This document shows positions 8,583 to 16,804 of a DNA stretch of 64,000 bases, piece after piece (the stretch's first letter is position 1; each line of letters opens with the position of its first letter). A program made the position numbers and the translations under genes. The notes under the pieces are model-generated. The model was not told where the DNA came from and did not search any database. It saw only the letters and a list, made by a program, of their open reading frames with translations. The DNA is taken from positions 1 through 64,000 of the forward strand of contig NZ_JOIZ01000014.1 of assembly GCF_000721605.1 (NCBI RefSeq), written 5' to 3'. This DNA is from Streptomyces sp. NRRL S-37 (GTDB taxonomy: Bacteria; Actinomycetota; Actinomycetes; Streptomycetales; Streptomycetaceae).

Positions 8583-9381
8583 AGGTGAAGCCTCCGAACT
8601 CCTGGACCGCCTTGCTGATCTCATCAGCGCCGGTAACCGGGTTGTCTCCGGGTACGGGAGTGGGGCCGGTCTTCTGGGTGGTCTCAAGGACCTTCCAGTC
8701 GTCACCGCTCCAGTTCAGCTTCATGGTCACTGTGAACCAGCTGTTGGTTACGGGAGTGGTCGACTTGTCACCGGCGAGCCCGAAGAGGCCGTTGCACCAG
8801 ACCTCGACGGTTGCGGCGTTCTCGTTGTATGCCGTGACCTTGGTTCCTGCCGGAAGCGTGCGGTTGACGAACGTGCTGCCGGTGGGAGCTGCGCCGTTCT
8901 CGTCGAGCCCGACCGCTTTCAGGAAGTCCGCAGAGTAGTCTGCGTCGAAACCGGACTGGAGGCTGCCCACTGATTCGGCATCCGCCACGGCCTGCACGAT
9001 CTCATGCCGCCGGGCGGTGTTGAACATGCCGTCAGAACCCAGCGCCACGGCGTAATTGGCCGCCGCGCTCTCCGCCCCCTGCCGGTCGTGGGCGAAGCCC
9101 GACGGGATGCCGGACGCCTTCGTGTCCACCGGCTTCTCGCCCGACGGGGCCGTCGCCGCCGACTTGGGGGAGTCGCCGGAGCCGTCGCCCTCCTCCGTGG
9201 CGGAATCGCCACCTCCACGGTTCGCGAAGGCGATCGCCGCGATCAGGAGGACCACCACGCCGACCACCGTCACCAGGCTGCGCGACGACGAACGGCCGCC
9301 TCTGCGCGCACCGCCGTACGGATCGCCGTCCCGCTCCGGCAGCCGGGTGCGGGTCTGGCCCGTGTCGTCTCCGAGACTCAT
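8572..9381 (-). CDS. Single-span membrane protein with VirB8/NTF2-like outer domain
   Basis: A 269-residue protein with a basic N-terminus (GGARRGGRSSSR), one transmembrane helix (about 36-53; LVTVVGVVVLLIAAIAFANR) and a Ser/Gly-rich linker. The extracytoplasmic domain (about 95-269) starts with a helix-rich segment (ESAAANYAVALGSDG, RRHEIVQAVADAES) and ends in strands (WFTVTMKLNWSGDDWKVLET), the pattern of NTF2-like VirB8/TraM proteins. ATG 9381 follows GGGGGC. In Gram-positive type IV systems this protein is a scaffold linking membrane and wall parts. Assignment rests on topology and operon position. Confidence 0.72.
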   Translation of the reverse strand: MSLGDDTGQTRTRLPERDGDPYGGARRGGRSSSRSLVTVVGVVVLLIAAIAFANRGGGDSATEEGDGSGDSPKSAATAPSGEKPVDTKASGIPSGFAHDRQGAESAAANYAVALGSDGMFNTARRHEIVQAVADAESVGSLQSGFDADYSADFLKAVGLDENGAAPTGSTFVNRTLPAGTKVTAYNENAATVEVWCNGLFGLAGDKSTTPVTNSWFTVTMKLNWSGDDWKVLETTQKTGPTPVPGDNPVTGADEISKAVQEFGGFTYAR

Positions 9382-9581
9382 ACCGCGTACGCCCCCTCAG
9401 CGTCGTGCGGAAACACCTCGTACTCCGCGTACTCCATGTACGACGGTAGCCGTGCTGGTCTCCGCGCGAGCGCGGTGTGGTGACTGAACATCAGGGAAAC
9501 GCAACCTCAGCCGGTGGGCACGACGGGCGGGTGGGATGGAGGGGGCGCCGGGCGTGCCCGGCCGGGAGCGATGAAGCGGGG

Positions 9582-9890
9582 CTACACGGCCATTCCGTAC
9601 ACGATGGTGAACAGCGTGCCGAGCGAGCCGATGATGAAGACGCCCGTGAGCCCCGCGATGATGAGGCCCTTGCCCTGTTCGGCACTGAAGGTGTCCCTCA
9701 ACGCGGTGGCGCCGATGCGCTGTTTGGCCGCCCCCCAGATGGCGATGCCCAGGCAGATGAGGATGGCGACCGCCATGACCACTTCGATCATGATCTTGGC
9801 TTCGTTGCCCAGGCTGCCGAAGGGGCCCCAATCCGGAGCGATCCCGCCGATAATGGTGTTGATGTCTCCCTCGTCGGCCGCGAAGAACAT
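9582..9890 (-). CDS. Small membrane protein, VirB2/TrbC pilin-like
   Basis: A 102-residue protein with two long hydrophobic helices (about 32-52, MIEVVMAVAILICLGIAIWG; and about 75-97, LIIAGLTGVFIIGSLGTLFT), separated by a short basic loop, AAKQRIGATALRD. That is the hairpin topology of VirB2/TrbC pilins, although no cleavable leader is obvious. It is first in the operon. ATG 9890 is preceded by GGTGA; a GTG three codons upstream (9899) is an alternative start. A 200-base spacer without a supportable gene separates it from the VirB8-like gene. Confidence 0.68.
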   Translation of the reverse strand: MFFAADEGDINTIIGGIAPDWGPFGSLGNEAKIMIEVVMAVAILICLGIAIWGAAKQRIGATALRDTFSAEQGKGLIIAGLTGVFIIGSLGTLFTIVYGMAV

Positions 9891-10080
9891 GTAAGTCACC
9901 GCCCCTGTATGGGTAGTTCTGTACCCCCTGCGTTGGTGCAGGGGACAGACCTCATTGTCGCCGACGATGAGGCTGTCGCATGTCTACTTGGCGTCATCTG
10001 TTGGCGGGTTTCGTACGAATAGCTTGCCACCGGCGCGCGCCGTACTCCGGTAGGGGCGCGTTCCGATGGGTGAAGAGTCG

Positions 10081-10141
10081 TATCGTCACTCTGTGTATCA
10101 CGTTGGGTGATTCATCATAACGAACCGTGACGATATTCGTT
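10081..10141. promoter_or_regulatory. Nested inverted repeats upstream of the secretion-like operon
   Basis: In the 276-base spacer 9891-10166 an outer pair TATCGTCAC (10081-10089) and GTGACGATA (10127-10135) is a perfect 9-bp inverted repeat. It encloses ATCAC-GTTGG-GTGAT and overlaps a further pair AACGAA (10119-10124) / TTCGTT (10136-10141). The stretch is A/T-richer than its surroundings. Likely promoter and operator DNA for the minus-strand operon or the end of the DUF397 transcript; function is unproven. Confidence 0.45.
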
Positions 10142-10166
10142 CCGGCATCGGAGCGCCCTGATCGAG

Positions 10167-10520
10167 CTATGCCGTGAAGTGGTCGAACTCGCCCGCGCGC
10201 ACGCCCCGCACGAAGGCGTCCCAGCGGCGGCGGTCGGTGGTGACGGTGGGGGAACCGGGGACGCCGGGAGCGTGGAGGCGGACGGTGCGGTCGTCGTCGC
10301 CGGCGGTGGTCACTTCGAGGGCGGGGGCCTGGGTGGCCAGGTGGGGTTCTCCCTTGAGGGAGCGGAGAAGGGTGCGAAAGGCGTCGGGGGTGGTGGTGAG
10401 GATCGCTCCGCCGGGGTCGGCGGACTCGGTTATGTGGATTCCGGCGGGGGTGGAGGCCACGTGCACGCAGGAGTCGCCCTCGCCGCAGTACGACGACTTC
10501 TGCCAGGTGAGCTGGGGCAT
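10167..10520 (-). CDS. DUF397 domain protein
   Basis: A 117-residue protein with the DUF397 signature near its start: LTWQKSSYCGEGDSCVHVA, then GIHITESADPGGAIL and a segment resembling FRTLLRSLKG. The C-terminal half carries a second DUF397-like end (RRRWDAFVRGVRAGEFD). DUF397 proteins accompany WhiJ-like XRE regulators in Streptomyces, probably as partners that modulate DNA binding. It lies 11 bases downstream of the XRE gene and so is co-transcribed with it. ATG 10520 is used since it opens the conserved MPQLTWQKSSYC motif. Confidence 0.88.
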   Translation of the reverse strand: MPQLTWQKSSYCGEGDSCVHVASTPAGIHITESADPGGAILTTTPDAFRTLLRSLKGEPHLATQAPALEVTTAGDDDRTVRLHAPGVPGSPTVTTDRRRWDAFVRGVRAGEFDHFTA

Positions 10521-10531
10521 CTCTGGTCCCT

Positions 10532-11377
10532 TCAGAGGTCTTGGGCGATGGTGTGGATGAGGTCCCGTGATTTCTCGGGGGTGAGGGATCGGGTCTCCAC
10601 TCGCTCCAGGACGGCGCGGTACTTGTCGAGCTGGGCCTCGGCGTCGAGGAAGGTGGGGCCGTGTGACTGGTCGAGGTGGACCGTGTCGAGCTGGGGGACG
10701 GGCCCGCACGAGTAGAAGATCGACTGCCCCGACCCCGGGAAGCCTTCGGCGGCGAACGGGATCACCTTGATGGTGATGTGTTCCCGCTCACCCATGTCCA
10801 GCAGGTGCCGCAGTTGTGCCTTGGCGGTGGAAGGGCCCCCGAACTGCATCCGCAGCGCGGCCTCGTGAATGAGCGCCAGGTACGGCGTCGGGTTCTCCCG
10901 GTAGATCACGGTCTGGCGCTTGATGCGGAACGAGACGCGGTGCTCGATGTCGGGCGGCGCGAGTTCGGGCACGACCTGGCGGAACAGCGAACGGGCGTGA
11001 TCGGTGGTCTGGAGCAGCCCGGGGATGTGGACGGTCACGGAGCCGCGCAGGCGGATGGCGTGGTGCTCGAGCTCGGCCAGGTCGAGCAGCGCGGGCGACA
11101 GGAGGTCGCGGTACTCCTCCCACCAGCCGCGCCTGCGCTCGCCCGTCATGCCGGCGATGGCTTCGACGAGGGCCTTGTCGGCACAGTCGTAGTGGCAGGC
11201 CATGGCACGGACGCGCTCGGGGCTCACGCCCGCTCGTCCCGCCTCTATGTTGCTGATCTGGTTCGGCTTGACGCCGAGGAGTTGACCGGCCTCGACGGCC
11301 GTCAGGCCCGCGCGCTCCCGGAGTTTCCGCAGTTCAGTGCCCAAGCGGAGCTGGCGACCCGTCGGATTGCTTCTCAC
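10532..11377 (-). CDS. WhiJ-like XRE regulator with DUF5753 domain
   Basis: A 281-residue regulator. An N-terminal helix-turn-helix (about 14-65: LGTELRKLRERAGLTAVEAG, then ISNIEAGRAGVSPERVRAM) is followed by the DUF5753 ligand-like domain, including HIPGLLQTTDHARSLF, a hallmark of this Streptomyces family. GTG 11377 is preceded by AAGGAGG; GTG 11413 and ATG 11402-11404 are in-frame alternatives. It forms the usual trio with the DUF397 protein and the divergent HATPase gene. Such modules affect development or antibiotic production in S. coelicolor; the role here is not known. Confidence 0.9.
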   Translation of the reverse strand: MRSNPTGRQLRLGTELRKLRERAGLTAVEAGQLLGVKPNQISNIEAGRAGVSPERVRAMACHYDCADKALVEAIAGMTGERRRGWWEEYRDLLSPALLDLAELEHHAIRLRGSVTVHIPGLLQTTDHARSLFRQVVPELAPPDIEHRVSFRIKRQTVIYRENPTPYLALIHEAALRMQFGGPSTAKAQLRHLLDMGEREHITIKVIPFAAEGFPGSGQSIFYSCGPVPQLDTVHLDQSHGPTFLDAEAQLDKYRAVLERVETRSLTPEKSRDLIHTIAQDL

Positions 11378-11578
11378 GGGCTGGTCCGCCTCCTTGCCGT
11401 GCATGTCACTCACACGAGTGCAGTATGTGGGGTTTCGCTGTAATCGTGTAAAGGGTTTTACGTTTCCGGCTAGCTTAGTTGCAGGCGCCTCGCTCAGAAG
11501 CGCACCGATCGACGGGTCGGCATGCCACTGGGCAACCGTTCGCACTCACCCAACAGACCTCACTGATCGGAGACTTCC

Positions 11579-12022
11579 ATGCCCACCGTAGCCCCGCCCT
11601 GGTCCTACACCCTTCACCTCTCGCGCGATCCACGCTCACCGGGGCTCGCCCGCTCGACCCTGCGGTCCGTACTGGCCGCCTACGAGCTCGGCGAACTCGC
11701 CCCCACGGCCGAACTGCTCGCCTCGGAGCTGCTGACCAACGCCCATCTGCACACCGGCGGCCCGTACGCGCTGCACATCCGTCCGCTGGAGTCCGGCCAG
11801 CTCCGGCTCGGCGTGTGGGACAGGGACCCGACCATCCCGTCCGGTCTCGGCGCCGGCTTCGCCCACGGCGCCATGCCGCACGAAGCCTCGGAGAGCGGAC
11901 GGGGTCTGGCCCTCGTCCGGGCGTGTGCCGACGCCTGGGGCGCCTCGCTGCTGGGCGAACCGGGAGGACCCTGCGGCGGGAAGGTGCTGTGGGCGGAATG
12001 CGGCTGGAGCGGACCGTCGTAA
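11579..12022 (+). CDS. SpoIIAB-like ATP-binding regulator (HATPase_c)
   Basis: A 147-residue anti-sigma-type HATPase domain protein. The N box is seen as ELLASELLTNAHLHTGGPY, the G1 region as LGVWDRDPTIP and the G2 box as SGRGLALVRACADAWG. Streptomyces has many such small kinase-like proteins; some act as anti-sigma factors, most are uncharacterised. It is divergent from the XRE gene, completing the XRE/DUF397/HATPase trio. The shared spacer (11378-11578) contains the short palindrome GTAAAGGGTTTTAC at about 11449-11462. Confidence 0.88.
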   Translation: MPTVAPPWSYTLHLSRDPRSPGLARSTLRSVLAAYELGELAPTAELLASELLTNAHLHTGGPYALHIRPLESGQLRLGVWDRDPTIPSGLGAGFAHGAMPHEASESGRGLALVRACADAWGASLLGEPGGPCGGKVLWAECGWSGPS

Positions 12023-12121
12023 CAACCGCGCCAAAGTCCTCTGTGATCATTCCGAAGGAAGGGTGCCGCCTCTACACTGACGTGCGGCAGTGGACTGCCG
12101 GACGGCGAGGGGCGGTTGACA

Positions 12122-13126
12122 GTGCGTAAGGCATGGATCGCGGCGGGGATCGCCGTCAGTTCCGCACTCGCCTTCGTGATGCTGCTCGTCGTCGGGGTCT
12201 ACGTCATCGCCGGGAACCTCGTCAACGGAGCGGGCGGCGGGGCGGCCAAGACCCTCGCCAAGGGGAGCGTGCCGGCCGCGTACCAGGCGCTCGTACAGAA
12301 GTGGGGCAATCTCTGCCCAGCCATCAATCCCGCGTTGCTCGCCGCCCAGCTCTACCAGGAGAGCGGATTCAACCCGAGGGCGCAGAGCCACGCTGCGGCG
12401 CAGGGCATCGCCCAGTTCATCCCCGGTACGTGGGCCACGCACGGGATCGACGGGGACGGGGACGGGGACCGTGACGTGTGGGACCCGAAGGACGCGATCC
12501 CGTCGGCGGCGACGTACGACTGCTCGCTCGCGTCCTATGTGAAGGACGTCGGCGGGAATCTGACCGAAAACATGCTCGCCTCGTACAACGCGGGGGCGTA
12601 CGCGGTGATCAAGTACGGGGGTGTTCCGCCGTACAAGGAGACGCAGAACTACGTCAAGCGGATCCGGGCGCTGGAGGAGAGCTTCGCCGCGCCGGTGGGG
12701 CGGGTCGATCCGTCGAAGCAGGCAGCCGGGGCCATCGCGTACGCGCAGAAGAAGCTCGGGACGCTGTACCTGTGGGGCGGTAACGGCACGCCTGAGCAGG
12801 GAGGACGGTTCGACTGCTCGGGGCTGACCAAGGCGGCGTACGAGAGCGTGGGGATCACGCTGCCGCGGGTGGCCAACGACCAGTACAACGCGGGGCCGCA
12901 TCCGAAACGGGACGAACTGCTGCCGGGCGATCTGGTGTTCTTCTCGGACGACCTCAGCAATTCCCGGGCCATCCGGCATGTGGGTATTTATGTCGGCGGC
13001 GGGTACATGATCGACGCGCCCCGGACCGGGGCAGTGATCCGATTCGACCCGATCGACACTCCTGACTACTTTGGTGCCACCCGGGTCACCGAGGATGGCG
13101 CGAAAGCACTGCCCACCGCGGTGTGA
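12122..13126 (+). CDS. Bifunctional lytic transglycosylase / NlpC-P60 peptidoglycan hydrolase
   Basis: A 334-residue cell-wall enzyme. One N-terminal membrane anchor (about 5-27) precedes an SLT-type transglycosylase domain with catalytic Glu in LYQESGFNPRA and the GIAQFIPGTW motif. An NlpC/P60 endopeptidase domain follows, with catalytic Cys in DCSGLTKAAY and His in RHVGIYVGGG. This pairing is the VirB1-like wall hydrolase of Gram-positive type IV systems, so it may serve the operon at 2749-9890. GTG 12122 is chosen because GAGGGG lies nine bases upstream; TTG 12116 is in frame. Confidence 0.9.
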   Translation: MRKAWIAAGIAVSSALAFVMLLVVGVYVIAGNLVNGAGGGAAKTLAKGSVPAAYQALVQKWGNLCPAINPALLAAQLYQESGFNPRAQSHAAAQGIAQFIPGTWATHGIDGDGDGDRDVWDPKDAIPSAATYDCSLASYVKDVGGNLTENMLASYNAGAYAVIKYGGVPPYKETQNYVKRIRALEESFAAPVGRVDPSKQAAGAIAYAQKKLGTLYLWGGNGTPEQGGRFDCSGLTKAAYESVGITLPRVANDQYNAGPHPKRDELLPGDLVFFSDDLSNSRAIRHVGIYVGGGYMIDAPRTGAVIRFDPIDTPDYFGATRVTEDGAKALPTAV

Positions 13127-13337
13127 GCGGAGCGTCAACCCGCCCCCTGAGCTGCGGAGACGTATCTCTCTTCGATAACGTCTGCGTGATCATTCGGTGG
13201 AGTGTGGAACGTATCAACGGGGGCCGTGCGTTCCTGTTGTCGTAGCCGATCGGACGAGCGGATCTACAAACCACGGGGGTGGCGGGAGCGGCGTGCGAAC
13301 TGTGCGCCGGAAGACATGACGAAGGGGCCGCAGCACT

Positions 13338-14039
13338 ATGGCTGGACTCGCCGATTCCGGGTCGAACCCCGACGTCGACCTGCTGTATGACATCAATGGC
13401 CTGGCGAAGGCCGCACCGACGTGGTTCGACCATGTGATGGAGTTCGTGGGCGAGTTCGGCCTGCTCTTCGCCCTGGTCGGGCTGCTGGTGTGGTGCTGGT
13501 GGGGTGTCAGGCGGCGGGGCGGCGAGGACGCGGCTCCGGCCGTGGCGGGCCTGGTGTGGGCCCCGCTCGCGGCGGGCATCGCCGTGCTGGTGAACGTGCC
13601 GATCCGTGGGTTCGTGGAGAGGCGGCGGCCGTTCCTCGACCACGAGGGGCTCGAGGTCCTGGTCGACGGCAAGGACGACTTCTCGTTCGTGAGCGACCAC
13701 GCGACGCTCTGCATGGCGTTGGCGGTGGGGCTGTTCCTGGTCAACCGGCGGCTCGGGATCGTCGGGCTGGTGCTGGGGCTGCTGGGCGGGTTCATCCGGG
13801 TCTACATGGGTGTGCACTATCCGACGGACGTCGTGGGTGGGCTCGCGCTCGGTACAGCTGTCGCGTTGCTGTTGTCGCCCGTTGCCATGGCGTTGCTGAC
13901 GCCGCTGATGCGGGCGGTCGAGCGGTCGCCTCGGGGTGGGTGGCTGGTTTCCGCTCGGCGGAAGGTCGAGCGACGGGTTGCTCCGGGGGGCTCGCGGAGT
14001 GGGGCGCCGGGGGCGGAGCAGCGGGACCTGGCGGCCTGA
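13338..14039 (+). CDS. PAP2-superfamily membrane phosphatase
   Basis: A 233-residue membrane phosphatase with about five helices. Motif 1 appears as RGFVERRRPF (Arg instead of Lys at the first position), motif 2 as FSFVSDHATLC (SDH in place of PSGH) and motif 3 as IRVYMGVHYPTDVVGG with the catalytic His and Asp. It probably removes phosphate from a lipid such as undecaprenyl pyrophosphate or phosphatidate on the outer membrane face. ATG 13338 follows GAAGGGG. The C-terminal 40 residues are basic and disordered. Confidence 0.9.
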   Translation: MAGLADSGSNPDVDLLYDINGLAKAAPTWFDHVMEFVGEFGLLFALVGLLVWCWWGVRRRGGEDAAPAVAGLVWAPLAAGIAVLVNVPIRGFVERRRPFLDHEGLEVLVDGKDDFSFVSDHATLCMALAVGLFLVNRRLGIVGLVLGLLGGFIRVYMGVHYPTDVVGGLALGTAVALLLSPVAMALLTPLMRAVERSPRGGWLVSARRKVERRVAPGGSRSGAPGAEQRDLAA

Positions 14040-14425
14040 GCCGGCTTCTGCCGCTGGGCCGGGGGGTCGTTTCGCAGCCCGGCGCTTACGGGGTGCTGCT
14101 GCGCCCACCCGTGCCGCCCTGGGGGTACCTCCCAGGCCCTTAAGGCACTGGGGGAGGCACGATTGCCCGCAGTGACGCGGCAAGGGTGCCCGCAGTTGTG
14201 TCACTCGCCTGTGTGGTTCTGGGCGTCTTTTCTTGCCTGGCTTCTGGCTCTTCTGGCCGGGCCTCGCCAGCCGCAGGTGCAGTGGGCTGTGCAGAAGGGG
14301 CCCTGTTCGGTGGTGGTCGTGGTGTGGGAAGCGGGGGGCGGGGCGTCGTCCTGGTGCGGCACGTCGACCACGGTAGCGCCCTGATCGCCGGCGTGACGGG
14401 GTCATTTATCGGTCGTTAACCGGGC
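14040..14425. other. Intergenic stretch without a gene
   Basis: 386 bases between the PAP2 phosphatase and the lipoprotein. No reading frame here looks coding. It contains the interspersed repeat described at 14110-14180, then G/T-rich sequence of no recognised kind. Confidence 0.6.
14110..14180. repeat. Interspersed GC-rich palindromic repeat
   Basis: Contains the palindrome CCTGGGGGTACCTCCCAGG (about 14118-14136), then CCCTTAAGG, ACTGGGGGAGGCAC and GGCACGATTGCCCGC. The last part recurs at 17822-17845. Elements with the core gggggtacctcccaggccc are widespread between Streptomyces genes; whether they act as terminators or are mobile is not known to me. Confidence 0.6.
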
Positions 14426-15250
14426 ATGGCTCGGATGCGCGGCGTGGTGGCTGGGATCGGGGTGGTGTGCTGTCTGGGGCTCGGTGGCGTGGGCTGTGCG
14501 AGAAGCGACGCCTTGAGTCAGGGGGCTCCCGTCGGGGATCCGGTGCGCGTGGTGAGGGAGGCCGCCGACGCGCTCGTGAAAGCCGGGAGTTCCAGGGCGA
14601 CCACCTCCCTGGAGATGGCGGCCGGCGGGACCCGGGTCACCATCCGGGGCGAGGGCGTGTACGACTACCGCAAGCGGCTCGGGCGGCTGAAGGTGCTGCT
14701 GCCGCGGGATCCGGCCGGGAAGGTCGTCCGGCGGCCCATCACCGAACTGCTCGCCCCCGGCGCGCTCTTCATGAAGAACCGGGGGGCCGGGGTGCCCGCC
14801 GACAAATGGGTGCGGGTGGACACCGGGACGCTGTCCGACGGGAACCTCGTCACCGGCGGGGCGACCGATCCGTTCGCCGCCGCCGAGGTGCTGCGCGGGA
14901 CACGGTCGGCGACGTTCGTCGAGCGGACCGAGGTCGCGGGGGCGAAAGTGCGCCACTACCGGGGGACCGCCGACCTGCGGCACGCCTCGCGGGACGCCTC
15001 GGGCGCGAACCGGGAGGCGCTCGGCGCGGCGGCGAAAGGGTTCGCCACCGCGCGGGTGCCATTCGACGTCTACCTCGACGACGAGGGGCGGATCCGCAAG
15101 CTCCGGCACCGGTTCAGCTTCGTCAACGGCCGGCAGGACGAGCCCGTCGCGGTCGCCTCGACCACGCTGCTGTACGACTTCGGGGCCCCGGCCGACGTAC
15201 GGCTTCCCGGGGGCGAGGACATCTACGCGGGCCGGATCGCCGCGGAGTGA
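14426..15250 (+). CDS. Secreted lipoprotein of the LolA/LppX-like type
   Basis: A 274-residue putative lipoprotein. The signal peptide MRGVVAGIGVVCCLGLGGVGC ends in a lipobox-like VGC, with Cys at about 24. The mature part begins with ALSQGAPVGDPVRVVREAAD and contains motifs typical of Streptomyces lipoproteins measured against LppX/LprG folds (a helix SSRATTSLEM followed by strands). No enzymatic residues are seen. A second ATG at 14435 may be the true start. Role unknown; perhaps binding of a hydrophobic ligand in the cell envelope. Confidence 0.8.
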   Translation: MARMRGVVAGIGVVCCLGLGGVGCARSDALSQGAPVGDPVRVVREAADALVKAGSSRATTSLEMAAGGTRVTIRGEGVYDYRKRLGRLKVLLPRDPAGKVVRRPITELLAPGALFMKNRGAGVPADKWVRVDTGTLSDGNLVTGGATDPFAAAEVLRGTRSATFVERTEVAGAKVRHYRGTADLRHASRDASGANREALGAAAKGFATARVPFDVYLDDEGRIRKLRHRFSFVNGRQDEPVAVASTTLLYDFGAPADVRLPGGEDIYAGRIAAE

Positions 15251-15364
15251 GCCGGGGGAAAGGACGGGAGTGACCGGCCTGAACTAGCCCTTCCGTGCCA
15301 TGCGCGGCGCGTAGGGCGCTCCCTACTCTAGGAAGTCGGTGACGACAGAGGTGAGGTGAGGCGC

Positions 15365-15541
15365 GTGGCACCGCTCGGCGGTGGGACGGTTCCGGTGCAG
15401 GACCACGTGGCGCTCGCCGAGATCGAACTCTGCGGGGAGCTGATCATCGCCGCCTCCAACGCCGAGGAGCGGCTCAGCCTGGAGAGCATCGACGAGGTGC
15501 TGAGGGTGGCCGAGGCGCGGACGGAACCGGACCGTCCCTGA
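15365..15541 (+). CDS. Small conserved hypothetical protein
   Basis: A 58-residue acidic protein rich in Ala, Glu and Leu (VQDHVALAEIELCGELIIAA, then AEERLSLESIDEVLRVAEA), likely two helices. GTG 15365 is preceded by GAGGTGAGG; GTG 15356 would add three residues. Similar small proteins sit next to csoR in other Streptomyces as I recall. It converges on csoR, with stops nine bases apart. No function can be assigned. Confidence 0.7.
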   Translation: MAPLGGGTVPVQDHVALAEIELCGELIIAASNAEERLSLESIDEVLRVAEARTEPDRP

Positions 15542-15550
15542 CGCGGCCGG

Positions 15551-15937
15551 TCAGGTCCGGAGCATGCGGGCGATGGCCTGCGTCGCCTCCTTGACCTTCG
15601 CGTCGATCTCGTCGCCGCCCTTGACGGCCGCGTCCGCGACGCAGTGGCGCAGGTGTTCCTCCAGCAGTTGCAGCGCGAACGACTGCAGCGCCTTGGTGGA
15701 GGCGGACACCTGGGTGAGTATGTCGATGCAGTAGACGTCCTCGTCGACCATGCGCTGCAGGCCGCGGATCTGGCCCTCGATGCGGCGCAGGCGTTTGAGG
15801 TGCTCCTGCTTCTGCTTGTGGTAGCCGTGGATGCCGCGGTCGTGATCGGTCACGATGTCCGTCGCGTCCGTCACATCCGTTACGTCCGTCACATCCGGAG
15901 TGGAGGGCGCGTCCGCGCCGGTCTCGGTGGTCGTCAT
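15551..15937 (-). CDS. csoR: CsoR copper-sensing repressor
   Basis: A 128-residue Cu(I)-responsive repressor of the CsoR/RcnR family, an all-helical DNA-binding protein. The Cu(I) ligands fit the family pattern: C70 in DVYCIDIL, and H95 and C99 in the HxxxC of EEHLRHC. The helix with KRLRRIEGQIRGLQRMV is the conserved DNA-facing surface. The N-terminus is unusual: VTDVTDVTDATDIVTD from a short DNA tandem repeat. ATG 15937 follows CAGGAGG. A palindromic operator lies 32 bases upstream. Copper-export targets are not in this window. Confidence 0.93.
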   Translation of the reverse strand: MTTTETGADAPSTPDVTDVTDVTDATDIVTDHDRGIHGYHKQKQEHLKRLRRIEGQIRGLQRMVDEDVYCIDILTQVSASTKALQSFALQLLEEHLRHCVADAAVKGGDEIDAKVKEATQAIARMLRT

Positions 15938-15968
15938 CGCGTCCTCCTGGTGCACTGACGGGCGACAC

Positions 15969-15985
15969 ATACCCCTGGTGGGTAT
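15969..15985. promoter_or_regulatory. CsoR operator
   Basis: ATACCC-CTGGT-GGGTAT is a perfect 6-bp inverted repeat with five central bases, matching the TACCC...GGGTA pseudo-palindromes bound by Streptomyces CsoR. It is 32 bases upstream of the csoR start, implying autoregulation. A further half site, TGGGTATA, lies near 16003. Confidence 0.8.
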
Positions 15986-16176
15986 ATGGTAGCGAACTTC
16001 ACTGGGTATAGGCCTCTTGGCCGATGACGTGCGCAGCGGCCGGAAACGGACCTCGGACCGCCCTCGTACTCATCACTCTGCCCGATGGGCGACACTGGTG
16101 GGCGGCCCGCTCGTCGTGGCCGGATGATGCGCCTAGCATCAGCCTGACCGAAACCGATGCTCACTGAGGACCCCAC

Positions 16177-16797
16177 GTGCGCTTTCGTCTGACCCCCAGG
16201 GAGACGAGCTTCTACGACATGTTCGCCGCGTCCGCGGACAACATCGTCACGGGCTCGAAACTCCTGATGGAACTGCTCGGGGCGGACCCCTCCGCCCGGG
16301 CCGAGATCGCAGAGCGTATGCGGGCCGCGGAACACGCAGGTGATGACGCCACGCATGCGATCTTCCACCAGCTGAACTCCTCGTTCATCACGCCGTTCGA
16401 CCGTGAGGACATCTACGCCCTGGCGTCCTCCCTCGACGACATCATGGACTTCATGGAGGAGGCCGTCGACCTGGTCGTCCTCTACAACATCGAGGAACTG
16501 CCCAAGGGCGTCGAGCAGCAGATCGAGGTCCTGGCGCGGGCGGCGGAGCTGACCGCGGAGGCCATGCCGCACCTGCGCACCATGGAGAACCTCACCGAGT
16601 ACTGGATCGAGGTCAACCGGCTGGAGAACCAGGCCGACCAGATCCACCGCAAGCTGCTGGCCCACCTCTTCAACGGCAAGTACGACGCGATCGAGGTGCT
16701 GAAGCTCAAGCAGATCGTGGACGTACTGGAGGAAGCGGCCGACGCCTTCGAGCACGTGGCGAACACGGTGGAGACCATCGCCGTCAAGGAGTCCTGA
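16177..16797 (+). CDS. DUF47/PhoU-like accessory protein of Pit transport
   Basis: A 206-residue all-helical DUF47 (TIGR00153-like) protein. Seen: HAGDDATHAIFHQL and FITPFDREDIYALASSLDDI motifs, where acidic residues bind metal as in PhoU proteins. It lies seven bases upstream of the pit gene, the standard order, and probably gates that transporter. GTG 16177 is preceded by GAGG. Upstream I see TAGCAT at about 16134 as a possible -10 but no PHO box. Confidence 0.92.
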   Translation: MRFRLTPRETSFYDMFAASADNIVTGSKLLMELLGADPSARAEIAERMRAAEHAGDDATHAIFHQLNSSFITPFDREDIYALASSLDDIMDFMEEAVDLVVLYNIEELPKGVEQQIEVLARAAELTAEAMPHLRTMENLTEYWIEVNRLENQADQIHRKLLAHLFNGKYDAIEVLKLKQIVDVLEEAADAFEHVANTVETIAVKES

Positions 16798-16804
16798 GCA
16801 CTTC

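Noticed and set aside
2749..9890. Integrative conjugative element
   Set aside because: No relaxase, integrase, att repeats or base-composition change seen in the window.
9900..10166. A tRNA or riboswitch in the A/T-richer spacer
   Set aside because: No cloverleaf or known riboswitch core could be recognised; inverted repeats only.
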